Positions 1 through 7,613 are shown, counted from the first letter of the stretch. The stretch: DNA of 64,000 nucleotides from Streptomyces sp. ICC1 (GCF_003287935.1 NZ_CP030287.1:6785227-6849226), one strand, 5' to 3'. Translations and numbers: made by a program. Notes: a model not told the origin generated them from the sequence alone.

Positions 1-514
1 CCGAGTCGCCCTTCGCCACGGCGGGCAGGTCACGCAGCGGGCCGCCCGCCGACAGGCGGTGCGCGGTGACCAGGAAATTGCCCGCCTGGCCGGGCGCGAC
101 TCCGCCACGCTTCCCGTATGGGCTGGCCGCCACACCCTTGTCCTGAATACGGGTGCCGGGCGCATCGTCGGTGGTGCCCTCGTAGGGAATCACGCGCAGC
201 CCGGTTATGCCCACCGAGGGTATGGACAGGACGGAGGCCTCGGTCTGCACGGAGGTAACCGGTGGCTCGGACGGCCGCGCGGCGGAGGCGGCCGGGGCCG
301 AAGCGGGTGCCGCTGCCATCTTCGGCGGTGCGGGAGCCGCCGCGCCGGCGGCAGCCTGAGTGGTGCTGCAAGCCGCCAACAGGACGACCATGGCGCCAGC
401 CGCCACGGCGGATGCGGCTCGGGACGGGAAATGCAGGGGCATGGGCGTTTCCGTACTGGTCGGCGGGGTCGTCGGGGCAGGGGGCGCGAGCCGGTTTGCC
501 CGCCAGAGTGACAT
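1..514 (-). CDS. Sortase (class E/F-like), 3' end outside window
   Basis: Read on the minus strand, the frame gives a probable lipoprotein-type signal (VVLLAACS), an Ala/Pro-rich linker, then a sortase core with SVLSIPSVGI, PGTRIQDKGVAASP and NFLVTAHRLSAGG, where the His is the expected catalytic His. The catalytic Cys and Arg lie beyond the window edge. It closely parallels the complete sortase at 630-1262, so the two look like a tandem duplication. Sortases join sorted surface proteins to the wall or cleave them. In-frame ATGs occur at 532, 514 and 442. None has a convincing ribosome site and 514 is a compromise. The lipobox is unusual for a sortase, since these are normally held by a transmembrane helix. 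Confidence 0.75.
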   Translation of the reverse strand, partial: MSLWRANRLAPPAPTTPPTSTETPMPLHFPSRAASAVAAGAMVVLLAACSTTQAAAGAAAPAPPKMAAAPASAPAASAARPSEPPVTSVQTEASVLSIPSVGITGLRVIPYEGTTDDAPGTRIQDKGVAASPYGKRGGVAPGQAGNFLVTAHRLSAGGPLRDLPAVAKGDS

Positions 515-562
515 ACGGAGCAAGAGGTTCATAAGGGCCGGACCTGTGACCTTCGCCCTCCC

Positions 563-592
563 GGGGACGGGACGGGACGGGACGGGACAGGA
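563..592. repeat. GGGAC short tandem repeat between the two sortase genes
   Basis: Five-base units of GGGAC are repeated about five times just upstream of the first sortase. This is a simple slippage-prone microsatellite with no visible function. Confidence 0.6.
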
Positions 593-629
593 CGAGGCGC
601 GGCGTGGACGGGGCAGGGCGTGGTGACGG

Positions 630-1262
630 TCAGGACGTGGTTGCTGTGAGGACGCCGATCTTGTCGATGCGGTGCTCGGGGTTGTTCTGCGCGTCCCGCC
701 AGTGATTGCCTGCCGCATCGTCCTCGGGCGTGAGACAGGTGGTCACCGTGATCATCGCGCGGGTAGGGGCGGCGCCGGGGAAGCCGGGGACAGCGGCGCG
801 CTGCGCGGCCATGGCGGACTGGGAGCGGAAAGAGGTCGTCCGGGTAGTGGTGATCGTGTACGTGTAGGTCACACCGCCGGAGGTCACGACGACGGACGCG
901 CCCGTTGGCAGTGACGGCAGCGCCCGCAGTGGCCCGCCCGCCACGATGCGGTGTCCGGTGACGATGTAGTTGCCCACCTCGCCGGGGCCGACGCCACCGG
1001 CGGGACCATGCGGACTGGCGGCCACGCCCCGGTCCTGGATTCGAGTGCCCGGCGAGTCGTCGGGGCTCCCGCGGTACGGGACGACGGGAAGCTCGGACAC
1101 GCCGATGGCCGGAATCGACAGCACGGCTGACTGCGGGCCCGCCGCTGCGGCCGACCCGGTCGCTGCCGCGGGCGCGCCGGGCGTCGTCAGCAGGAGGGCG
1201 AGGGCGGCGCTGGTGAGCACCGCCGACACGGCATGGGAGTCGAGGAACGCGCGCTGGGACAT
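630..1262 (-). CDS. Sortase (class E-like), secreted
   Basis: The 210-residue reading from ATG 1262 starts with a signal peptide (about residues 9-35, ending TPGAPAAA). It continues with the sortase beta-barrel: VLSIPAIGV, TRIQDRGVAASP, catalytic His104 in YIVTGHRI, Cys176 in MITVTTC, and a candidate Arg198 in PEHRID. The order His-Cys-Arg and the TTC motif fit class E/F housekeeping-type sortases of actinobacteria. A longer reading to 1445 exists, but the hydrophobic signal begins only after 1262, so the shorter start is preferred. It lies next to a second, similar sortase. No obvious substrate with a sorting motif is seen in the window. Confidence 0.85.
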   Translation of the reverse strand: MSQRAFLDSHAVSAVLTSAALALLLTTPGAPAAATGSAAAAGPQSAVLSIPAIGVSELPVVPYRGSPDDSPGTRIQDRGVAASPHGPAGGVGPGEVGNYIVTGHRIVAGGPLRALPSLPTGASVVVTSGGVTYTYTITTTRTTSFRSQSAMAAQRAAVPGFPGAAPTRAMITVTTCLTPEDDAAGNHWRDAQNNPEHRIDKIGVLTATTS

Positions 1263-1639
1263 AGCGGTATCCCTGGTCGGCCGGGCCGCGCGGGGTCGAA
1301 CAGGCCCGGTTGGCCCTTCCAGGGTCGCATACGGGCCGAGTGCGGCAAGGTGGCGTCCGACAGTTGAAACCAGGAGGCGCAACAGGCCGGTTCCCACGGG
1401 CGGAACCGTGTACCGACGTGTACCGCACTCCTCGCGGGTCACCACGGCCGGCCGAGCTGGGCACTGCTCGGTCTGCGCCCTCCCGCTCCACCCAGTGTGT
1501 GAGGGCCGCCAGGCCCCTTTTTGGAATGCCTGTTGCGCTTTGCTCGGGCCCCCTCCGCCCGTACGCGGCGCTTCCAGGGTGGGAGGCGGGGCCTGGGTGG
1601 GTTGTACGCCCAGCGCGGTAGCCGTCCGTGCTCAGGTAC

Positions 1640-2328
1640 GGCGGTGTGAGCGCGACGACCTGGCAGACGTGGTCGGCGTCCTGCGCCCACGCGAGGAGGG
1701 TGAAGGACCCGTTCGTCACGACCATTGACTGCGCGGCCCCGTACACGGGCCCGGCCGTCCCGTTGATCCGGTACAGGACCTCGTCGCCGACCCTGCGGCC
1801 TCGGGCCGTGTGCTTGCACGGCACCGCGAGAGTGCGGTTGGCGGCGTCGACCGCGAGCACGTCCACCGCTTGGTCGCCGCGGCCGCCGACGACCTCGGCC
1901 TGCAGGCCGTCCCGCTCCAGCAGCCGCCGCACCATCTCCGCGAACCCGGCCGCCGAAGCCCCGTCTATAGCCCGGGCGTCGGGGCCGAACTCTGCCTTCC
2001 GGGCACTGCTGCTGCCTTCGAGCCCGGCCTCCCACGCCTTCCGGCGGGCCGCACGCTCCTGCTGGCGCAGCAAGCGCTGGGCTTCCGCCTCCCGGATCCG
2101 CGCGAGCCGCAGTAGCTCCTTCCGCCGCCGCAGCTCCCCTTCCAGGCTCCGCTGCCGGTCGCGGAGCCGCTCCGCCTCCGTACGCAGGCGCCCGGCTTCC
2201 TCCTCGTACCGTCGTACCCGGCGCCGGAAGGCGGCGCGGGCGGCGAACTCGACGGGCAGGGCGAGCAGAAGCCCCAGCGTCAGTACCTGCCCCGCAGGCG
2301 CGGGAAGCAGTCGCCGGCGACCTCGCAC
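1640..2328 (-). pseudogene. Decayed Mrr-like restriction-endonuclease family gene
   Basis: Residues about 1-215 of a long minus-strand frame look coding. There is a hydrophobic N-terminal helix, a long Arg/Glu-rich coiled coil, then a restriction-endonuclease-like fold (FAEMVRRLLERDG, GGRGDQAVDVLAVD, PCKHT, SMVVTNGSFT). In this family the lysine is normally preceded two residues earlier by Gln or Glu. Here that position is Pro, so catalysis is doubtful. The C-terminal part loses family resemblance after about 1640, and the frame then runs through the sortase gene in a non-coding phase. The first codons fall inside a CRISPR-like repeat, so the native 5' end is probably lost too. Treat it as a remnant. 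Confidence 0.55.
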
Positions 2329-2371
2329 ACGAAATTCTCGGGAGGGCTATTCCCGCAGGTGCAGGGAGCAG
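2284..2371 (-). CRISPR. Degraded type I-E-like CRISPR relic, two repeats
   Basis: Two copies of a repeat-like motif built on CCCCGCAGG...GGGA(A/G)GCAG begin near 2284 and 2345. Their CCCGCAGG cores start exactly 61 bases apart (2291 and 2352), the usual period of a 28-base repeat plus 33-base spacer in type I-E arrays. Both copies carry substitutions. A leader-like block follows at 2372-2471. The decayed endonuclease reading begins between the two repeats. No cas genes are nearby. Confidence 0.6.
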
Positions 2372-2471
2372 GCGTGCTGACCTGCCACTTTAGGGTTGTG
2401 GAGAGCCTTCTGAGGCACTTTCACCGGAACCCGCAGATTCGGCGGCTTCCAGGGGCCGGAAGGAGATCGGC
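2372..2471 (-). repeat. CRISPR leader-like block, copy 1
   Basis: This block is nearly the same as 4549-4650. Both share TGACCTGCCACTTTAGG, then AGCCTTCTGA, then GATTCGGCGGCT, and end in GAGATCGG. In both places it directly abuts the outermost repeat of a degraded CRISPR array, which is where a leader sits. The arrays would therefore be read leftwards, on the minus strand. Confidence 0.6.
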
Positions 2472-2573
2472 CGCGCTCCCGGTCGGGTGTTGCCGAGTTC
2501 CGAGAACACCAGGGTCCGCATGTCAGGGCATGGGGGAGGGAGGGCTGACGAGCGGCACGGATATTGTCTCAGC

Positions 2574-3299
2574 ATGAAACAAGAGTTCGATCTCGCTGCG
2601 GCTCTCGCCGGCGGCGTCGAAGGACGCAGTGGTGCATGGGACTTCATCCAGGGGTTCGCTGCCCATTGGGCCGGCGCCCTGGAGAGCGGCGACGGGTGGT
2701 CGGAGGCCGATCTGGCCGCGGCCGAGGAGAGGCTGGGTGTTCGGCTGCCGGCGGCGTTGCGCGAGGCGTACCTGCTGTTCGGGCGCCGCCGGGACCTGAC
2801 CGGCAATCACGATGTGCTGCTCGGCCCGGCGGAGCTGTACGTGGACGATGCCAAGGAGGCCCTGGTCTTCCGGCACGAGAATCAGGGAGCCGCCTCCTGG
2901 GGCATCCTCCTCCACACCCTCCAGGACGACGACCCTGCGGTGTTCATCCGGTCGGACCTGGCCGACAAGACCGCCGAGCGGTGGGAAAGCTGGCTGGAGC
3001 GTCTCTCCCTCTGCTTCGTCGAGATCGTTCTGTCGGAGTCCGTCCAGGCCGACGGAGAGCCGTGCGACTTCCTTGAGCCCGATGACGACAGCGTCGAACT
3101 GCTGGAGGAGACCTGCGTCCGGCTGCCGTTCCCGCCGTATCCCCTCGGCGAGGAAGACCACGCGATTCGCTGGTTCCTGGGCCAGGATGCCCTCCTGCGC
3201 GACGACGGCATGGCCATTCTGGCCCGTGGCCGGACGGCGGAAGACCTCGACCGTGTTCGTGACCTGATCCCGGGCGACTGGCTCGACGACGATCGCTGA
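2574..3299 (+). CDS. SMI1/KNR4-family-like protein
   Basis: A 241-residue soluble acidic protein. The segment WSEADLAAAEERLGVRLPAALREAYLLFGRR (about residues 42-72) is the typical N-terminal signature of the SMI1/KNR4 (SUKH) superfamily, followed by a Trp-rich middle and an acidic C-terminus ending WLDDDR. Many bacterial SUKH proteins act as immunity proteins to secreted toxins, but no toxin partner is seen beside this one. ATG 2574 was chosen because the family-like sequence begins soon after it; the frame is open upstream to 2487. It sits alone between two CRISPR relics, suggesting accessory DNA. Confidence 0.7.
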   Translation: MKQEFDLAAALAGGVEGRSGAWDFIQGFAAHWAGALESGDGWSEADLAAAEERLGVRLPAALREAYLLFGRRRDLTGNHDVLLGPAELYVDDAKEALVFRHENQGAASWGILLHTLQDDDPAVFIRSDLADKTAERWESWLERLSLCFVEIVLSESVQADGEPCDFLEPDDDSVELLEETCVRLPFPPYPLGEEDHAIRWFLGQDALLRDDGMAILARGRTAEDLDRVRDLIPGDWLDDDR

Positions 3300-3422
3300 C
3301 CGCGTCCAGGACTGCTGTCAGCCGAGTCGTCCACCATCGTTGGAGTCAGCCCAGGGGCTGCCGTTCAGATCGGAGGCGCCTTCACGCTGTCGGCTTCGTA
3401 CGCACACGGTCGAGGGCTTCGT

Positions 3423-3671
3423 TCAGCGGCGCCGGCGACGACGGCGACGGACCAGCCGCAGCGCCACGCCCGCGGCGAAGGACAGCGCGCCGAAGCCGAG
3501 GATCGCGAACCCGAGACCGTCCATGAGGTCCAGGAGCAGCCACGGTTCCGCCGGCCGGTTCAGCCACGCCACCAGGAGCAGCATCCCGCCCAGGCCGAGG
3601 AGCACCAGGCCCCGGGCGTACCAGGTTTGGGGGTCGGCGTTGTCGACGGGCACCCGCTCGCGGCCTGTCAC
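3423..3671 (-). CDS. Small two-helix membrane protein
   Basis: An 82-residue protein starting at a GTG that overlaps the stop codon of the upstream gene as GTGA, so the two are probably translationally coupled. It has two hydrophobic segments (GLVLLGLGGMLLLVAWL and LGFAILGFGALSFAAGVAL) and ends in a run of about eight arginines. No family is recognised. The Arg tail would lie on the cytoplasmic side. Function unknown. Confidence 0.55.
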   Translation of the reverse strand: MTGRERVPVDNADPQTWYARGLVLLGLGGMLLLVAWLNRPAEPWLLLDLMDGLGFAILGFGALSFAAGVALRLVRRRRRRRR

Positions 3672-3892
3672 CGCGACCCCGCCAACCGCCGCAACCGCAC
3701 GGCGTACATGGCCGCCATGCCGAGCTGCGCGACCGCGCCGGCCACCATGATCGCCGGCACCAGCCCGCCCGGCATCTCGAGCGGCTCCGGCACCATCAAC
3801 AGCCAGAACACCAGCACCCCGCACCACGCCACCCCGACGACGCCGGAGATCCACAGCCCCGCCATCGGTGGCATCGGCTTTTTCACCGTCAT
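3668..3892 (-). CDS. Small two-helix membrane protein, coupled to the next gene
   Basis: A 74-residue protein from ATG 3892 with hydrophobic segments GLWISGVVGVAWCGVLVFWLLMV and GLVPAIMVAGAVAQLGMAAMYAV and a basic C-terminus. A GGGGG ribosome site sits about eight bases before ATG 3892. A second ATG at 3898 is too close to it. Its stop codon overlaps the GTG of the following small membrane gene, so the two form a two-gene operon. Function unknown. Confidence 0.6.
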   Translation of the reverse strand: MTVKKPMPPMAGLWISGVVGVAWCGVLVFWLLMVPEPLEMPGGLVPAIMVAGAVAQLGMAAMYAVRLRRLAGSR

Positions 3893-4133
3893 GATCATTT
3901 CCCCCGTTCCTTGTTCCTTTCCGCAAGGGTAGGCGCGAGGCGCGAGCTTCCCGCCCGGCTGCTCATCCGTGCGTGCGGATGCGGCACGGGTGCCCGGAAC
4001 CCTGCGGCACCGCCGTCGCACCGCCGTCGCAGCGGTGGGCAGGTACGCGCCGGCCGGCCGTGACGAGGGGCTACGCAGGACAGTGGACGGCGTGGAGCAG
4101 CCGGAGGCACAGCCACAGTTGCTGCGGGCAGGA

Positions 4134-4548
4134 GGTTCCCCGCGCGTGCGGGGGAGTAACTGCAGAAGGGCCGTTTCACCCAGAACTGCGAAGGGTCATG
4201 CCCCGCAGAGGCAGGGCTCGACCGAAGTTGCCGCAGATCCACTGGTGAGTCTCGGAGACATCCCCGCGGTTGCGGGGCGCAGCCTCCTGGACACGTTCAA
4301 GGAGTACAGCACCCAGGGTTCATCCCCGCAGGTGCGGGGAGCGATCGGTCGTCTTCCGAGCACCCGCGACACTCACGGATTCATCCCTGAAGGCGGGGAG
4401 CAACGTGCTTGGTGCGTCATGGCCGTGGCTTCCAGAGGTTCTGGTTCACCCCGCAGAGACGGTGAACCGGGAAGCAGCGGGGAACAGATACCGACGCCTC
4501 CGCCCGCCGTGTTGAGAGCGGGTTCATCCCCGCAGGTACAGAGAGCGG
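4134..4548 (-). CRISPR. Degraded type I-E-like CRISPR array, about seven repeats
   Basis: Seven degenerate copies of a repeat with consensus GTTCATCCCCGCAGGTGCGG(GGAGCA) are seen, starting near 4134, 4193, 4255, 4317, 4378, 4443 and 4521. The first five are spaced 59-62 bases, as in a type I-E array with 33-base spacers; the last two gaps are 65 and 78. The copy at 4317 is closest to the consensus, the others have several substitutions. Repeat degeneracy, unequal spacing and the absence of cas genes indicate a dead array. With the leader at the high-coordinate end it would be transcribed leftwards. Confidence 0.7.
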
Positions 4549-4650
4549 GCTTACTGACCTGCCACTTTAGGACTGTAGCCAGCCTTCTGAAGCACATCCA
4601 CCAAAACCCACGGATTCGGCGGCTCTCAGGGGGTGCGGGCACGAGATCGG
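4549..4650 (-). repeat. CRISPR leader-like block, copy 2
   Basis: This directly adjoins the last repeat at 4521-4548 and is a diverged copy of 2372-2471 (shared CTGACCTGCCACTTTAGG and GATTCGGCGGCT blocks). Its placement relative to the repeats is the same at both loci, supporting a leader function before decay. Confidence 0.6.
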
Positions 4651-4732
4651 GCCTCGGAGTGTCGGAGTAGGGGTGTGCCGGTACGGGTCGGGTCGGGCCG
4701 GGGAAGACCGTGTGATTCGAGGTGCAGGAGGT

Positions 4733-5317
4733 CTAGAAGACGATCTCCGCCAGCGCGGCGCGGGCCACGCGTTCGGCCTGGACGGGCAGGTCGGCCTTGC
4801 CGTTGCTGTCGGAGTAGGAGACATCGACCACGACGTTCCCCTTGCGTGCCCGGATCTGCGACGTGCCTCGTGAATCCTTCCGGTACGCCTCGTCCCCAAG
4901 GCCCGAAACCGGCTTCCAGGTACCTGTGTCCGTGCCGACGCGGGACGCGAGCCTGTTGTGAGCGGCGGTCACACCGCTCTCGGGGTGGCGGATGAACGAC
5001 CACTCCTCCCTCTCGTACGCGAGCCGGAGTGATGCCTCGTCGGTGACCTCCCCCGCCGTGCAGGCCGTCCGGCCCGGCCTGTCGTACGGGGAGCTCGCGG
5101 GCGTCTTGCCAGGCGTCAGCCGCTCCGCGGGCTCCGCCAGGACGACGCACGGGCCCGCGACTGCGCTCGCCTCGCTCACGCCGGGCCACCAGCCGGCGTT
5201 CCACGGCTTGCTCGTCAGTACGAGGCCGCCCAGCATCAGGAGGATGAGGCCGGCGCCGACGAGCCAGACCACCTTCCGCGCCATACGTGCCCGAGCCTCC
5301 ACAGCGGATTCCGTCAT
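4733..5317 (-). CDS. Membrane-anchored extracytoplasmic protein, unknown
   Basis: A 194-residue protein from ATG 5317 with one N-terminal transmembrane helix (VVWLVGAGLILLMLGGLVLTS, about residues 15-35). An exported domain follows with two Cys (PCVVLA, ACTAG), a region GVTAAHNRLASRVGTDTGTWKPVSGLGDEAYRK, and a C-terminus on sensed or folded beta strands. The pattern recalls DUF3558-like sensor or lipoprotein domains, but the lipobox is absent. The longer frame to 5548 is rejected because the natural start has a Gly-rich ribosome site and short cytoplasmic tail. No operon partner. Confidence 0.6.
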   Translation of the reverse strand: MTESAVEARARMARKVVWLVGAGLILLMLGGLVLTSKPWNAGWWPGVSEASAVAGPCVVLAEPAERLTPGKTPASSPYDRPGRTACTAGEVTDEASLRLAYEREEWSFIRHPESGVTAAHNRLASRVGTDTGTWKPVSGLGDEAYRKDSRGTSQIRARKGNVVVDVSYSDSNGKADLPVQAERVARAALAEIVF

Positions 5318-5718
5318 CGCGCGCCACCCCCGTTGCGTGATCCGGCTGCCGAACATATCAGCGGGAGCAGACGGCGTGTGCCGGGTGACAGCACCCACCA
5401 CCACCAGCAGTAGCAGTAGCAGTTCCGGCTGCTGCCCGGCTCCGATCCCTCGCCCATTCTCAGGTCGGCTCCGGCACCCGGCCGGACCCGCGGTGTCAGT
5501 GCCCCCGCGCCTCACGACCGCCGACCCGATCTCCACCCCCCTGACCACCCCCTGACTCGTCCCCGCAGGGCGTGGGAGCAGCGGCAGAAGGCGTACGCGG
5601 ATGTCGGCAGCAGTCGTAGTCCGGCTGGGCCGTGCGCAGGATGCCCGGTGCGGCCAGTGGGGCCGTACGCGCGTCTGCGGTACCGGGGACGCGCGGGACG
5701 CGCGGGATAATCGGGTTC
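5318..5718. other. Divergent intergenic region, no gene supported
   Basis: About 400 bases between a leftward membrane-protein gene and the rightward AbiE-type operon. It contains an AGC/AGT microsatellite near 5410-5430 and a CGCGGGA direct repeat just before 5719. A sequence at about 5556-5582 resembles the CRISPR repeat (TCCCCGCAGG then GGGAGCA). Promoters for both flanking genes must lie here but no clear -35/-10 pair was recognised. Confidence 0.4.
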
Positions 5719-5745
5719 ATGGTCACGCTCTCCTCCAGCAGCGTG

Positions 5746-5770
5746 GAGCACCTCGGCGGCCGAGGTGCTC
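5746..5770. repeat. Perfect 12-base-arm palindrome over the 5' end of the AbiE partner gene
   Basis: Arms GAGCACCTCGGC and GCCGAGGTGCTC flank a single G. The palindrome covers the point where the reading frame of the following gene appears to shift, and includes the GTG at 5765. Confidence 0.8.
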
Positions 5771-6088
5771 CACGCCCGGTACGCGGGCCGCCTGCCCGCC
5801 TCGCTGAAGGAGCTCGCGGGTCCCACGCACGGTGTGGTCGAGCTGCCGCTGAACGTCGCCTGGTCCGGACTGCGCGCGTACGACGTGGACCGGCCCCGCC
5901 TGCGCATGGGCCTCTACCGCACCGTCCTGGCCGAGGGGCAGCACGAGGACCTCGTGAACCTGCTGGACCGCGAGCTCCTGCTGGAGCTGTGGCCCGTCCT
6001 GCGCACCCTGGTCAGCGGGCACCTGCGCGAGGCCTGGGAGGACGCGTTCCCCGAGCTCGGCGCGGCGGCGGGGTCCGCCGCCGCGTGA
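5765..6088 (+). CDS. AbiE-operon partner protein; 5' end appears frameshifted
   Basis: The open frame from GTG 5765 gives 107 residues (LHARYAGRLPASLKELAGPTHGVVELPLNVAWSG...), predicted helical and soluble, with no recognised DNA-binding domain. An ATG at 5719 starts MVTLSSSSVEHL in another frame. Removing one G at 5755 joins the two into a continuous MVTLSSSSVEHLAAEVLHARYAG, which reads like the natural N-terminus. The gene overlaps the toxin by GTGA, so it occupies the antitoxin or partner position. Either translation starts at 5765, giving a short protein, or the gene is disrupted. It is not a typical AbiEi wHTH antitoxin. Confidence 0.6.
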   Translation: MLHARYAGRLPASLKELAGPTHGVVELPLNVAWSGLRAYDVDRPRLRMGLYRTVLAEGQHEDLVNLLDRELLLELWPVLRTLVSGHLREAWEDAFPELGAAAGSAAA

Positions 6089-6750
6089 AACTGAGCGACC
6101 TGCACCGACGGCTCCTCGCCGCCGTGATCGACATCGGCGCCCCGTACCCCCTCGTGATCACCGGCGGGTACGCCGTCCAGGCCCACGGCCTGGTCGAACA
6201 CCTCAGCCAGGAACTCGACGTCGCCACCGAGAACCCCGCCCCGATGGCGGAGATCGCCGCCGGCCTGGAGCAGGGCCTGACGTCGCGCGGCTGGCAGGTG
6301 CGCGTGATCGCCGTGGACCCCTTGTCGGCCAGGCTGATGGCGGTCGACCCCGCCACCGGTGAGGAGTGCGAGGTCGACGTGCTCAAGGAGCACTTCTGGA
6401 ACCCGCCGGCCCTCAGCGCGTACGGGCCCGTCCTCACCCTCGACTCCGTCATCGGTACGAAGGTCCGCGCCCTGGCCGACCGTGGGGCGGCCCGCGACTT
6501 CATCGATGTCCACGCAGCCTCCCGCCACCGCACCACGGCCGACCTCGAGCGCCTCGGCGAGCGGCACGGCCGCGACGAGTTCCGCCTCCAGGGCCTTCGC
6601 GACCGCCTCACCGGAGCGGACCGGGCGGACGACTACGAGTTCGCCGCCTACGGCCTCACCGAGGACGACATCGCCGAGCTCCGCACCTGGGCCCGCCGCT
6701 GGGCCGACGACCTCGACCAGCGCCTGCACGACCACGACCACGGCGCTTGA
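6085..6750 (+). CDS. AbiEii/AbiGii-type nucleotidyltransferase toxin
   Basis: A 221-residue protein from a GTG that overlaps the preceding stop as GTGA. It has the nucleotidyltransferase opening VITGGYAVQAHGLVEHLSQELDVATEN (about residues 20-47; GG and the acidic pair after SQ), a second acidic strand ECEVDVLKEHF, and a helical C-terminal half with DSVIGTKVRALADRGAARDFIDVHA. This matches the AbiEii/AbiGii family, whose members block growth by nucleotidyl transfer (for some, to tRNA), as toxins of phage-abortive systems. The upstream gene is the likely neutralising partner; its possible frameshift raises the question of whether this toxin is active. Confidence 0.8.
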   Translation: MKLSDLHRRLLAAVIDIGAPYPLVITGGYAVQAHGLVEHLSQELDVATENPAPMAEIAAGLEQGLTSRGWQVRVIAVDPLSARLMAVDPATGEECEVDVLKEHFWNPPALSAYGPVLTLDSVIGTKVRALADRGAARDFIDVHAASRHRTTADLERLGERHGRDEFRLQGLRDRLTGADRADDYEFAAYGLTEDDIAELRTWARRWADDLDQRLHDHDHGA

Positions 6751-6847
6751 GACCACGCGCTCGCCCGGCCCCGGACGTTCCTCACGACCTGCGGCCGAGG
6801 CGGTCGGTACCATGCGGCTCTCGGAGCGAGCACCCTCGGCGGCAACA

Positions 6848-7348
6848 TCATCCAGATCGGAACCGAGTCCTACCGCCTCGCTGCGACCAAAGCCCAGGCA
6901 GAGCGCGCAGCCGGCTGAGCGGCCGAGGAACTGAGTCCTGAGGCGCTGACAGGGATTCAGCTTCGATTTCCCGCAGCAGTTCCCCGTCATCGCCATAGAG
7001 CTCAAGACTGAACGGCAGACCGAACTGGGTCAGCAGCTCTGCCAGATCCTCGAACCGCTGAGGATCAACGACTCCGTTCAGAAGCGTGTCACCCTCGGTC
7101 GAGTCGACCTCGATGCGACACCAGCCAGTTTCGACCTCATACGACTCCCACGAAGCCGATCTGGAACTCCAGCCTGCCCCGATGAACTTCCCGGCTATCA
7201 ACGAGGCACTCGGGGACCTTGCCAGGCCGCCACACACGTTGTTGTTGATCTCAAACCAGACGGGATCGAGCGGCTGGCCCTCATCGGATATGTCCACAGC
7301 TGGATTATGAAGCAGACCGAGACCTTCGACCGCACACGCTTTCGACAT
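6848..7348 (-). CDS. Hypothetical soluble protein
   Basis: A 166-residue reading from ATG 7348 (a TTG at 7375 is an alternative). The N-terminal 120 residues (FEINNNVCGG, GWCRIEVDSTEGDTLLNGVV, FGLPFSLELYGDDGELLREIEAES) look like a compact alpha/beta domain. The C-terminal 30 residues are Arg/Ser/Pro-rich and may be an out-of-frame extension. No family recognised and no ribosome site is evident. Base composition is slightly less GC-biased than neighbours, in keeping with the accessory context. Confidence 0.5.
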   Translation of the reverse strand: MSKACAVEGLGLLHNPAVDISDEGQPLDPVWFEINNNVCGGLARSPSASLIAGKFIGAGWSSRSASWESYEVETGWCRIEVDSTEGDTLLNGVVDPQRFEDLAELLTQFGLPFSLELYGDDGELLREIEAESLSAPQDSVPRPLSRLRALPGLWSQRGGRTRFRSG

Positions 7349-7484
7349 CAAAACTTGTCGATGTTGATCACTCAACCCGAGTCACGTGCCTCCCGAAATC
7401 CTCGGCAGACGACTCCCGAAGAAGTCGTCATAGCCAGGGGTTGCGATGCCGGTGAGGCGGCCAGGAGGCGGTAGGCGACCAGGC

Positions 7485-7610
7485 GCATGGTCGGGAGGGC
7501 TCCGCCCCGCACTCCCGCGCCTCGAACGCCGGCGGGGCCGACGCACGGGGTCCGGGGCGGAGCCCGGGGGCCCTGGGTCGGGTCAGCCCCGCAGGGCTCG
7601 GCACAATGGC
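7485..7610. repeat. Dispersed GC-rich Streptomyces intergenic repeat
   Basis: Contains GGGCTCCGCCCCGCACTCC, CGAACGCCGGCGGGGC and GGGGTCCGGGGCGGAGCCC. The same blocks recur at 11411-11460, 19245-19300 and 63601-63760, always between genes. They form strong inverted repeats and probably serve as terminators or are mobile repeats. Confidence 0.65.
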
Positions 7611-7613
7611 GGC

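Noticed and set aside
529..2328. A 599-residue minus-strand frame covering both the endonuclease remnant and the second sortase
   Set aside because: Only the first third resembles a protein family. The rest is Arg/Pro-rich and lies over the sortase gene, whose frame has a signal peptide and catalytic residues.
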